Shown here piece after piece: positions 16,017 to 23,527 of a stretch of DNA of 43,404 bases. The position numbers and the translations under genes were made by a program. This DNA is from Nonomuraea aridisoli (GTDB lineage: Bacteria; Actinomycetota; Actinomycetes; Streptosporangiales; Streptosporangiaceae). The stretch lies in assembly GCF_003236395.1 (NCBI RefSeq), contig NZ_POUD01000045.1:1-43404 (forward strand), in the 5' to 3' direction. How positions within the stretch are numbered: the first letter of the stretch is position 1; each line of letters starts with the position of its first letter. The notes beneath the pieces were generated by a model that was not told where the DNA came from, made no database searches, and saw only the letters and a program-made list of their open reading frames with translations.

Positions 16017-17123
16017 GTGAACATACCTGCAGAAGCAAGTACCGATCGTCCGGCTCAGGACGCCGCCCGGGAAGAGGCCGCGCTGGCCCTGTTCTGGGCC
16101 GTCGTCCACGCCCCTGACGGCGCCACGTCGTTCTGCCGCCGGTGCGCGACGCGGCGCAGGTTCCACCGGATCTCGCGACGGCGGGCGTACGCGTGCGACA
16201 GCTGCGGCGCGCACGTCTACCCGGCCTCGGCCACGCCGTTCGCGGGCTCCCCCGTGCCGCTCGCGGCCTGGCTGGACGCCGTCGTGACCGTGCTGGAGTC
16301 ACCCGGCAAGGCGCGGGCGAACCAGGTGGCCAGGGCGCTCGGCGTCGACTACCGGCGCGCCTGGCGGATGACGCGGCGCATCGGCGAGATCCTCCGGGCC
16401 GGCGGCGAGGAGGCGGAGCTGCTGCGCCGGCTCGCCCGCCGCTGGACGGACCAGGGCCACAGCCGCACCGACCGCACCCCCGACCCGGGCAGCCCGGAGG
16501 ACCGCATCCGCGTCGCGGCCTGCCGCATCATGGCCGAGCGCGGCATCGAGGCGACGCGCATCTCCGACATCGCCCGCGAGGCGGGCGTCTCGAACGCGAG
16601 CATCCACTATTACTTCAGGAGCAAGGACGAGGCGCTGCTGGCGGCGTTCCGCTGGGCGGGCGACCAGCTGCACGCGACCCTGCAGCGCCTGCGCGACGAG
16701 CACCTGGGCACCGTCGAGCGGGTCCGCCGCCTGCTGGAGCTGAGCATCCCGAGCGACCAGGGCACCTTCGAGGAGTACCTGCTGTGGCTGGAGGTCTGGG
16801 GACGGGTCAGACGCCATCCCGCCTTCCTCGACGAGTGCGTCCGCATGTCGAGACGCTGGGCGGACGCGGTGCTGGAGGTGTTCGGGGCGGGCGTCGAGGA
16901 CGGGACGCTCACGCCGGTCGCCCCGCTGCACGAGGTGTGCGAGCGGTACGTCGCCATCTCCGAGAGCCTGGCCCTGCGCGCCACCCTCGGCTACAGCGAC
17001 ATGTCGGCGCCCACGGCCCGCCGCGTGCTCGCCCGGTTCACCGCCGAGCAGCTCGGCGTGCCGGTCCGCAGGCTTTTCCCCGACCGTACTTGGCTCAACG
17101 GTCATTCACCGGACGGCGAATGA
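16017..17123 (+). CDS. TetR-family regulator fused to an IS1595-transposase-like zinc ribbon and HTH
   Basis: A 368-residue protein. The GTG at 16017 is chosen because GGAGAG lies 8-9 nt upstream; a TTG at 15993 is an alternative. Residues about 20-128 look like the N-terminus of IS1595/ISXO2 transposases: a helical lead-in, a zinc ribbon with Cys40-x2-Cys43-x16-Cys60-x2-Cys63, FAGSPVPLAAWLDAVV (transposase: AGTxxxxxxxPLxxWF) and the HTH ANQVARALGVDYRRAWRMTRRI. No DDE/DDNK catalytic domain follows. Instead, after a Pro/Asp linker (about 145-162), a standard TetR HTH begins (IRVAACRIMAERGIEATRIS ... EAGVSNASIHYYFRSKDEALL, about 164-208) with a TetR ligand domain to the end. The protein thus carries two unrelated DNA-binding heads. 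It probably controls the divergent operon and/or the amidohydrolase gene 69 bp downstream. Confidence 0.85.
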   Translation: MNIPAEASTDRPAQDAAREEAALALFWAVVHAPDGATSFCRRCATRRRFHRISRRRAYACDSCGAHVYPASATPFAGSPVPLAAWLDAVVTVLESPGKARANQVARALGVDYRRAWRMTRRIGEILRAGGEEAELLRRLARRWTDQGHSRTDRTPDPGSPEDRIRVAACRIMAERGIEATRISDIAREAGVSNASIHYYFRSKDEALLAAFRWAGDQLHATLQRLRDEHLGTVERVRRLLELSIPSDQGTFEEYLLWLEVWGRVRRHPAFLDECVRMSRRWADAVLEVFGAGVEDGTLTPVAPLHEVCERYVAISESLALRATLGYSDMSAPTARRVLARFTAEQLGVPVRRLFPDRTWLNGHSPDGE

Positions 17124-17192
17124 CACGGCGATTGACAGCGATTCCCGGACGTGGCGACAATCCCTGATCGCCGCCGGCCGGAAGGAAACACC

Positions 17193-18773
17193 ATGCCCGT
17201 TCCCGCCGACACCGTCGTTCTCGACGCCTCCGTGCTCACCATGGACCCCGCGCGCCCGCACGCGGAGGCGCTGACCGTCAGCGACGGCGTGATCAGCCAC
17301 GTCGGCGGCCGGGACGAGGCCGTGCGGCGCATCGGCCCGGACACCGAGGTCATCGAGGCGGGCGGGCGGATCGCCGCTCCCGGATTCGTCGACATTCACA
17401 CGCACACCGATCTCGACCTTTTCCGGAATCCCGAGCACCTGCTTTTCAAGAACTATTTGACGCAGGGGATCACGACCGTTCTCGCGGGCAATTGCGGAAT
17501 GGCGCAAATGGCGCCGGGAGACCTCCTTTCCCAGCTGGACACGCGCCCTCCGGCGGTCAATTTCGGCACCCTCGTGGGCCACGGATTCGTCCGCACCTCC
17601 TGCGGGGTCCCGGCCGATCAGGAGGTGCTCACCGGCGAGCAGATCGCGGCCATGAAAGGCGTCATCGGCAAGGCGATGGCCGACGGCGCGTTCGGCATGT
17701 CGACCGGGCTCGAATACATTCCGGGGCTGTCCTCCCGTACCGAGGAGCTGATCGCGTGCGCCTCGGTGGTGGCGGAGCACGGCGGCTTCTACGCCAGCCA
17801 CATGCGCAGCGAGGGCGACCACCTGCTCGCCGCGGTCGAGGAGGCGATCAGGATCGGCCGCGACTCGGGCGCGCGGGTCCAGCTCTCCCACCTCAAGTCG
17901 GACGGCGCCTGCAACTGGTGGAAGACCGAGGCGGTGATCGGCGCGATCGAGGCGGCGCGGGCCGACGGCATCGACGTGGCCGGCGACCAGTACCCGTACC
18001 CCTACTTCGGGTGGAACCCGTCCATCTTCATCCCCGGCGAGCACCTCGCGGCGGGCAAGGAGACCCTGATCGGCGCCCACCTGCGCGACCCCGATCGCCG
18101 CGCGCGGATGAAGGCCGGGATCGTCGACCGGATCACCCGCTACCACGGCGGCGACGGCGGCCTGGTCGTGGTGTTCGACTGGACCGACGGCCAGGGACGC
18201 ACCTGGCGGGGGACGTCGCTGGCGGAGATCCTCACCGCGCGCGGCGTCGCCCCCACGCCCGAGGCGGTGGCCGAGCTGATCCTGGAGATGCTGCCCGACG
18301 AGAGCGACGACGCCGTCATGGGCACGGACGTGAGCAGCAGCGACGACGCCGTCCGCCGCTACCTGTCCCTGCCGTACGTCGCGGTCTGCACCGACGGGTT
18401 CAACCAGCCGTGGCTGGCCCCGTGCCACCCGCGCAGCTACGGCGCCTTCCCGAAGGTCCTCGGCGAGTACGTACGGGACAAGAGCGCCCTGCCCCTGGAG
18501 GTCGCGCTGCGCAAGATGACCGCTCTGCCCGCCGCCCTGATCGGCCTGCCCGACCGCGGGATCCTGCGGCCGGGCATGCGCGCCGACGTCGTCGTGTTCG
18601 ACGAGGCGACCGTCGGCGAGCGCGCCACCTTCGACGCGCCCGCCGCTCCCGCCGGGATCGACGTCGTGCTCGTCAACGGGGTGGTCGCCGTCGACCGCCG
18701 CGCGGGCGACGGCGACGGGTTCCGGCTCACCACCGGGACGGGCGGCCCCGGCATGGTGCTGCGGCGGCCCTGA
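17193..18773 (+). CDS. N-acyl-D-amino-acid deacylase-like amidohydrolase
   Basis: A 526-residue metal-dependent hydrolase from ATG 17193 with a GGAAGGAA ribosome site; in-frame codons upstream are ignored. The N-terminal beta-sandwich (VVLDASVLTMDPARP) leads to GFVDIHTHTDLDLF (about 66-79) with the HxH metal pair, then AGNCGMA with the Cys typical of D-aminoacylases, GLEYIPG, ASHMRSEGD and QLSHLKSDG with further metal His residues, and the late Asp in VAVCTDG. The C-terminus (GILRPGMRADVVVFD) closes the sandwich. Family members hydrolyse N-acyl-D-amino acids or related ureides in the cytoplasm. Codons around 17400-17550 are visibly less GC-biased (AAT, TTT, CTT) than those of the neighbours. 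It ends 7 bp from the convergent exporter gene. Dihydroorotase/hydantoinase-type activities are possible alternatives. Confidence 0.85.
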   Translation: MPVPADTVVLDASVLTMDPARPHAEALTVSDGVISHVGGRDEAVRRIGPDTEVIEAGGRIAAPGFVDIHTHTDLDLFRNPEHLLFKNYLTQGITTVLAGNCGMAQMAPGDLLSQLDTRPPAVNFGTLVGHGFVRTSCGVPADQEVLTGEQIAAMKGVIGKAMADGAFGMSTGLEYIPGLSSRTEELIACASVVAEHGGFYASHMRSEGDHLLAAVEEAIRIGRDSGARVQLSHLKSDGACNWWKTEAVIGAIEAARADGIDVAGDQYPYPYFGWNPSIFIPGEHLAAGKETLIGAHLRDPDRRARMKAGIVDRITRYHGGDGGLVVVFDWTDGQGRTWRGTSLAEILTARGVAPTPEAVAELILEMLPDESDDAVMGTDVSSSDDAVRRYLSLPYVAVCTDGFNQPWLAPCHPRSYGAFPKVLGEYVRDKSALPLEVALRKMTALPAALIGLPDRGILRPGMRADVVVFDEATVGERATFDAPAAPAGIDVVLVNGVVAVDRRAGDGDGFRLTTGTGGPGMVLRRP

Positions 18774-18780
18774 CGGCCGG

Positions 18781-20733
18781 CTACTCCACCTCGGTCGCCG
18801 CCTCGGTGAACTGGGCGGAGTAGAGCCGGGCGTAGGCGCCGCCGGCGGCCAGCAGCGACTCGTGCGTGCCCTGCTCGACGATGCGGCCGTTCTCCATGAC
18901 GAGGATCAGGCTGGCGTCGCGGATCGTGGACAGCCGGTGGGCGATCACGAAGCTCGTCCGCCCCTCGCGCAGCGAGCTCATCGCCCGCTGGATGAGCACC
19001 TCCGTCCGGGTGTCGACCGAGCTGGTCGCCTCGTCCAGGATCAGGATCGCCGGCTCGGACAGGAACGCGCGGGCGATCGTGATCAGCTGCTTCTCGCCCG
19101 CGCTGACCGTCGCCCCCTCCTCGTCGATCACGGTGTCGTAGCCGTCGGGCAGCGTGTGGGCGACGCGGTCCACGTGGGCCGCCGCCGCGGCGGCCTCGAT
19201 CCGCTCACGGGTGGCGCCCTCGGCGCCGTAGCCGATGTTCTCCGCGATCGTGCCGCCGAACAGCCAGGTGTCCTGCAGCACCATGCCGATGTTGGCGCGC
19301 AGCTCCTCCCGCGACATCTCGGCGATGTCGACGCCGTCGAGCGTGATGCGCCCGCCGGTCACCTCGTAGAAGCGCATGATCAGGTTGACCAGCGTCGTCT
19401 TGCCTGCCCCGGTGGGGCCGACGATGGCGACGGTCTGGCCGGGCTCCACGGTGAGCGACAGGTTCTCGATCAGCGGCCGGTCCTCCGTGTAGCGGAAGGA
19501 GACGTTCTCGAACGCCACCCGGCCCCTGACCCGCTCGGGCCGCGCCGGCTCGGCCGGCTCGGGCGACTGCTCGGTGGCCTCCAGCAGCTCGAAGACCCGC
19601 TCGGCCGAGGCGACGCCCGACTGCACGAGGCTCGCCATGCCGGCCACCTGGGTCAGCGGCTGGCTGAACTGGCGGGAGTACTGGATGAACGCCTGCACGT
19701 CGCCCAGCGAGATCGAGCCCGAGGCGACCTTGAGCCCGCCCACCACGGCGACGAGCACGTAGTTGAGGTTGCTGATGAACATCATCGCCGGCTGGATGGT
19801 GCCGGAGATGAACATGGCGCGGAAGCTCGAGTCGAACAGCGCGTCGTTGTGCTCGGTGAAGGTCTCCGCGGACTCCTGCTGCCGGCCGAAGACCTTGACC
19901 AGCGTGTGGCCGCCGTACATCTCCTCGATGTGGCCGTTGAGCTTGCCCGTCGACGCCCACTGCTTGATGAACTGCGGCTGCGACCGCTTGCCGATCGCGG
20001 CGGTCACGACGATCGACACCGGCACGGTGACCAGCGCGATGAGCGCCAGCACCGGCGAGATCCAGAACATCATCACCAGCACCGCCACGACCGTCAGCAC
20101 CGAGGTGATGAGCTGGCTCAGCGTCTGCTGCAGCGTCTGGGCGATGTTGTCGGTGTCGTTGGTGGCGCGGCTGAGCAGCTCGCCGCGCGGCTGGCCGTCG
20201 AAGTAGCTCAGCGGCAGCCGCGCCAGCTTGGCCTCGATCCGCTCGCGCAGCCGGGACGCCGCCCGCTGCACGACGACCGTGGTCAGCCGGAACTGCGCGA
20301 TCCCGAGCGCCGCCGCCACCAGGTAGACGGCCAGCACCCAGGCCAGCACGTACGCCAGCTCGGTGAAGTCGATGCCCTGACCGGGCACCACGTCCATCGA
20401 GGCGACCATGTCGGCGAACGTGGCGTCGCCCCCGGCGCGCAGCCCCGCCACGGCCTGCTCCTTGGTGACCCCGGCGGGCAGCTGGGCGCCGATGATGCCG
20501 GAGAAGATCACGTCGGTGGCGTGGCCGAGGATCTTGGGGCCGGTCACGGTCAGCGCGACGCTGGCCGTGCCGAGCACCAGCACGACGATCAGCATCGCCC
20601 GCTCGGGGCTCAGCAGGTGGAGCAGCTTGCGCAGCGTGCCGCCGAAGTCGTGCGGCTTCTCCACGGGCGCGCCCATCATCCGGCCCGGGCCGGGCCCGGC
20701 CGGGGGACGGCGCTCGGTAGCCTGGGCGCTCAT
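18781..20733 (-). CDS. ABC exporter half-transporter, second subunit of a heterodimer
   Basis: A 650-residue TM-ATPase half-transporter from ATG 20733, which overlaps the upstream stop (ATGA). Six helices span about residues 50-330, with a long extracytoplasmic loop after helix 1 (about 90-130). The ATPase carries Walker A VGPTGAGKTTL, a signature that departs from LSGGQ (VSAGEKQL), a canonical Walker B with Glu (AILILDEATSSVD) and the switch His in IAHRLSTI. With its partner it forms a TM287/288- or LmrCD-type heterodimer: the canonical catalytic Glu is here while the signature is degenerate. The likely role is multidrug or lipid export under control of the TetR gene upstream. Confidence 0.93.
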   Translation of the reverse strand: MSAQATERRPPAGPGPGRMMGAPVEKPHDFGGTLRKLLHLLSPERAMLIVVLVLGTASVALTVTGPKILGHATDVIFSGIIGAQLPAGVTKEQAVAGLRAGGDATFADMVASMDVVPGQGIDFTELAYVLAWVLAVYLVAAALGIAQFRLTTVVVQRAASRLRERIEAKLARLPLSYFDGQPRGELLSRATNDTDNIAQTLQQTLSQLITSVLTVVAVLVMMFWISPVLALIALVTVPVSIVVTAAIGKRSQPQFIKQWASTGKLNGHIEEMYGGHTLVKVFGRQQESAETFTEHNDALFDSSFRAMFISGTIQPAMMFISNLNYVLVAVVGGLKVASGSISLGDVQAFIQYSRQFSQPLTQVAGMASLVQSGVASAERVFELLEATEQSPEPAEPARPERVRGRVAFENVSFRYTEDRPLIENLSLTVEPGQTVAIVGPTGAGKTTLVNLIMRFYEVTGGRITLDGVDIAEMSREELRANIGMVLQDTWLFGGTIAENIGYGAEGATRERIEAAAAAAHVDRVAHTLPDGYDTVIDEEGATVSAGEKQLITIARAFLSEPAILILDEATSSVDTRTEVLIQRAMSSLREGRTSFVIAHRLSTIRDASLILVMENGRIVEQGTHESLLAAGGAYARLYSAQFTEAATEVE

Positions 20734-22466
20734 GCCGCGGCCTCCTGTTCGGTGAGCTGGGACAGCACGATCTCCCGATAGGTCGGGCACGTGCTCATGA
20801 GCTCGGCGTGGGTGCCGCTGCCGACCACCCGGCCCTCGTCGAGCACGAGGATGCGGTCGGCGTCTCGGATCGTGTTGACCCGCTGGGCCACGATGACGAT
20901 CGTGGCGTCGGCGATCTCCTCGGCCAGCGCGGCGCGCAGCCGGGCGTCGGTGGCGTAGTCGAGGGCGGAGAAGGAGTCGTCGAACAGGTAGATCTCGGGC
21001 CGGTGCACCAGCGCCCTGGCGATGGCCAGGCGCTGCCGCTGGCCGCCGGAGACGTTCGTGCCGCCCTGGGAGATCGGCTCCTCCAGGCCGCCGGGCATCG
21101 CCTCGACGAATTCGCGCGCCTGGGCGATCTCCAGTGCCCGCCAGAGCTCCTCGTCGGTCGCGTCCGGCCGGCCGTAGCGCAGGTTGGAGGCGACGGTGCC
21201 GGAGAAGAGGTAGGGCTGCTGCGGCACCAGGCCGACCGCGCGGGAGAGCACCCCGGGATCGAGCTCGCGCACATCGACGCCGTCGACCAGCACCTCGCCC
21301 GCGGTCGCGTCGAACAGCCGCGGGATGAGGTTGAGCAGCGTCGTCTTGCCGCTGCCGGTGCTGCCGATGATCGCGGTCGTCCGGCCGGGCCGCGCCGTGA
21401 AGGTCACGTCGCTCAGCACCGGCTCCTCCGCGCCCGGATAGCGGAAGCCCACCGAACGCAGCTCCAGCTCGCCGATGCGGCGTTGCGGGGTGACGGGCTT
21501 CGCAGGCAGGATCACGGTCGGATCGGTGTCGAGCACCTCACGGATGCGCTCGGCGCAGACCTCGGCGCGCGGGATCATCATGAACATGAACATCGCCATC
21601 ATCACCGACATGAGGATCTGCATCAGGTAGGAGATGACGGCGGTCAGCGCGCCCACCTCCATCGTCCCGTCGGCGATGCGGTGGCCGCCGAACCACACGA
21701 CGGCGACACTGGAGACGTTCACCACGAGCATGACCGTGGGGAACATCAGCGCCATCAGCCGCCCGACCTTCAGCGACACGTCGGTCAGCTGCTCGTTGGC
21801 CACGGCGAACCGCTCGCGCTCGTGCCGGTCGCGGACGAACGCCCGGATGACCCGGATGCCGGTGATCTGCTCGCGCAGCACCTGGTTGATCCGGTCGATG
21901 CGCTCCTGCATCGTGCGGAAGTGCGGGCGCATCCGCATCACGATCGCGCCCACGATGACGATCATCACGGGCAGCACGACGAGCAGCAGCGACGACAGCG
22001 CCGCGTCCTGGCGCAGCGCGAGCACGATGCCGCCGACGCACATGATCGGCGCGGCCACCATCAGCGTGAACGTCATCAGCACGAGCAGCTGGATCTGCTG
22101 CACGTCGTTGGTGGTCCTGGTGATCAGCGACGGCGCCCCGAACTTGTTGACCTCCTGGGCGGAGAAGTCCTGCACCCGGTGGAAGATCGCGGCCCGCAGG
22201 TCTCTGCCCAGCGCCATCGAGGTGCGGGCGCCGTAGTAGACGGCCACGACCGAGCAGATGATCTGGACGAGCGTCACGCCCAGCATCACCAGCCCGACGC
22301 GGACGATGTAACCGGTGTCGCCGGTGACGACGCCGTGGTCGATGATGTCGGCGTTGAGCGTGGGGAGATAGAGCGTGGCCAGCGTCTGCACGAACTGGAA
22401 GAGGACGACGAGCGTGATCTCTTTCCCGTACGGTCTCAGCTGGCCCCGCAGGAGGCGGAGCAGCAT
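20730..22466 (-). CDS. ABC exporter half-transporter, first subunit of a heterodimer
   Basis: A 578-residue TM-ATPase half-transporter. The ATG at 22466 overlaps the TetR stop (TGATG); the frame stays open further upstream but would run inside the TetR gene. Six helices lie within residues 15-310. The ATPase has Walker A IGSTGSGKTTL and a canonical signature (VSGGQRQR), but Walker B reads YLFDDSFSALD, with Asp replacing the catalytic Glu, and the switch His is replaced by Gln (IVAQRVNTI). This is the degenerate-site pattern of heterodimeric exporters (TM287, LmrC, BmrC), the partner supplying the Glu. The two subunits and the regulator form one tightly coupled operon. Confidence 0.93.
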   Translation of the reverse strand: MLLRLLRGQLRPYGKEITLVVLFQFVQTLATLYLPTLNADIIDHGVVTGDTGYIVRVGLVMLGVTLVQIICSVVAVYYGARTSMALGRDLRAAIFHRVQDFSAQEVNKFGAPSLITRTTNDVQQIQLLVLMTFTLMVAAPIMCVGGIVLALRQDAALSSLLLVVLPVMIVIVGAIVMRMRPHFRTMQERIDRINQVLREQITGIRVIRAFVRDRHERERFAVANEQLTDVSLKVGRLMALMFPTVMLVVNVSSVAVVWFGGHRIADGTMEVGALTAVISYLMQILMSVMMAMFMFMMIPRAEVCAERIREVLDTDPTVILPAKPVTPQRRIGELELRSVGFRYPGAEEPVLSDVTFTARPGRTTAIIGSTGSGKTTLLNLIPRLFDATAGEVLVDGVDVRELDPGVLSRAVGLVPQQPYLFSGTVASNLRYGRPDATDEELWRALEIAQAREFVEAMPGGLEEPISQGGTNVSGGQRQRLAIARALVHRPEIYLFDDSFSALDYATDARLRAALAEEIADATIVIVAQRVNTIRDADRILVLDEGRVVGSGTHAELMSTCPTYREIVLSQLTEQEAAA

Positions 22467-23098
22467 CAAGGGGAGCTTTCTGTGATGGGGGCGGGGGCGG
22501 GCCGCACGAGCAGCCCGTCGAGCAGGACGGAGACGATCTCCTCGTCGTCCATGTCGCCGAAGTCGGCGCCTTCGCCGAAGCCGCGGTGCACGCTCACCGC
22601 GACCAGCATGAGCAGCAGTTGCGCCGCGGCCTCGGGAGAGCGGCGCATGCGGTCGCGGTCGGGGGCGACCACGGCGGCGACGGCGCCGGCGATGCGGCGG
22701 CGGGAGTCCATCAACCACTCGAGGAAGCCGGGGTCGGTGGCGACCGCGTCCTTGGGCAGGCCGATGAGGGTGGCGTTGTCGGTCATCCGGGCCCGCAGCA
22801 CGGCGGCGGCCTGGCGCAGCCGTGCGCGCACGTCGAGCTCGGCGGGGATGGCGGCCAGGGCCTCCTCGGCGGGCCCCGGGTCGAAGGCGTGCATCAGCGT
22901 GGCACGCAGCAGCGAGGCCTTGTCGGGGAAGACGCCGAAGATGGTGCCCTCGGCGACGCCGGCGGCCTCGGCGATCTGGCGGGTGCTCACGGCGGTGCCG
23001 TGCTCGCGCAGGAGGGGAAGTGTGGCGCTGATGAGCGCGGCCCGCCGGTCTTCCGGCGCCATCGCCGGCACTCTACGCCTTTTACCCATGCCGGGCAC
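22466..23098 (-). CDS. TetR-family repressor of the ABC exporter operon
   Basis: A 210-residue regulator. The start is GTG 23098 or ATG 23089; neither has a strong ribosome site, so translation close to the mRNA 5' end is possible. The N-terminal HTH reads REHGTAVSTRQIAEAAGVAEGTIFGVFPDKASLLRA (about 30-65). A helical ligand-binding domain with many Met/Leu residues follows. It is first in the operon with the two exporter subunits, overlapping the next gene by one base. A palindromic TetR-type operator lies 7 bp before the start (23105-23120), so negative autoregulation relieved by an exporter substrate is likely. Confidence 0.92.
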   Translation of the reverse strand: MPGMGKRRRVPAMAPEDRRAALISATLPLLREHGTAVSTRQIAEAAGVAEGTIFGVFPDKASLLRATLMHAFDPGPAEEALAAIPAELDVRARLRQAAAVLRARMTDNATLIGLPKDAVATDPGFLEWLMDSRRRIAGAVAAVVAPDRDRMRRSPEAAAQLLLMLVAVSVHRGFGEGADFGDMDDEEIVSVLLDGLLVRPAPAPITESSP

Positions 23099-23104
23099 CC
23101 TACT

Positions 23105-23120
23105 GAGCGAGCACTCACTC
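23105..23120. promoter_or_regulatory. TetR-type operator upstream of the exporter operon
   Basis: GAGCGAG-CA-CTCACTC is a near-perfect inverted repeat (one mismatch between 7-bp arms) of the GAGTGAG...CTCACTC kind common for TetR repressors. It sits immediately upstream of the repressor start codon, where it would overlap the promoter. Confidence 0.65.
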
Positions 23121-23202
23121 GTTCAAACGGTTTTCCGCCTCCCCAGGGAGACGTGAAGGATAGGCGCCTGTCACCTCCCATGGACAGCCGATTTCTCACT
23201 GA

Positions 23203-23215
23203 TTACTTTGAGTAG
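23203..23215. promoter_or_regulatory. third TTAC-N4-AGTA box, before the Gly-rich secreted peptide gene
   Basis: TTACTTTGAGTAG has the same form as the two boxes at 1236-1269 and is itself a TTACT-N3-AGTAR palindrome. It is embedded in a larger inverted repeat (GATTACT-N6-AGTAATC, 23201-23220), 36 bp upstream of the peptide's start codon. It differs completely from the adjacent TetR operator at 23105-23120, so another regulator is implied. Confidence 0.45.
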
Positions 23216-23255
23216 TAATCCAACAGCAGAGCGTGATCAATCTTGGGGGCTCACC

Positions 23256-23465
23256 ATGCGCCGCATCTCTCGCCCGCTGATCGTCGCCACCGTGGCAGGC
23301 GGTCTCCTCGCCCTGTCCGCGCCGGCCGCGTCCGCCAACCCCGACGACCACCCCTACCGCGGAGGCCTCCGCTCAGGACTCGAGGCCGGCTTCGGCGCCG
23401 CCGCGGGCCCCGGCTTCGGCGCCGGCCTGGGCGGCGGCCTCACCGGCGGCCTCGGCCTCCGCTAG
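23256..23465 (+). CDS. small Gly-rich secreted peptide
   Basis: A 69-residue precursor from ATG 23256 (weak TTGGGGG ribosome site). It has a classical signal peptide: basic RRISR, a hydrophobic core at about 7-22, and cleavage after ASA near residue 28. The mature peptide is about 41 residues. It starts NPDDHPYRGG and continues with Gly-rich near-repeats (GAAAGPGFGAGLGGGLTGGLGLR) lacking Cys and aromatic residues except Phe. No family is recognised. The Gly-Leu/Gly-Phe periodicity could suit a surface-active, self-assembling or membrane-active peptide, but that is speculation. It is monocistronic, with a very strong terminator right after it. Confidence 0.75.
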   Translation: MRRISRPLIVATVAGGLLALSAPAASANPDDHPYRGGLRSGLEAGFGAAAGPGFGAGLGGGLTGGLGLR

Positions 23466-23470
23466 GAACC

Positions 23471-23509
23471 ACGCCACGACCCCGGGGGCCTCCCCCGGGG
23501 TCGTGGCGT
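23471..23509. terminator. strong 18-bp-arm hairpin terminator
   Basis: Perfect 18-bp arms (23471-23488 and 23492-23509, beginning ACGCCACGACCCC) surround a 3-nt loop, followed by TCTCTT. It lies between the convergent small peptide gene (stop 23465) and the GNAT gene (stop 23528), and probably works for both directions. Confidence 0.9.
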
Positions 23510-23527
23510 TCTCTTCGGGGCAGCGGC

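Noticed and set aside
16017..17123. an IS1595 insertion sequence
   Set aside because: Only the zinc ribbon/HTH of the transposase is present. There is no DDE domain, no terminal inverted repeats were seen, and the reading frame continues into TetR.
20730..22718. longer start for the first exporter subunit
   Set aside because: It would overlap about 250 bp of the TetR gene in another frame and has no ribosome site. The TGATG overlap at 22466 fits the rest of the operon.
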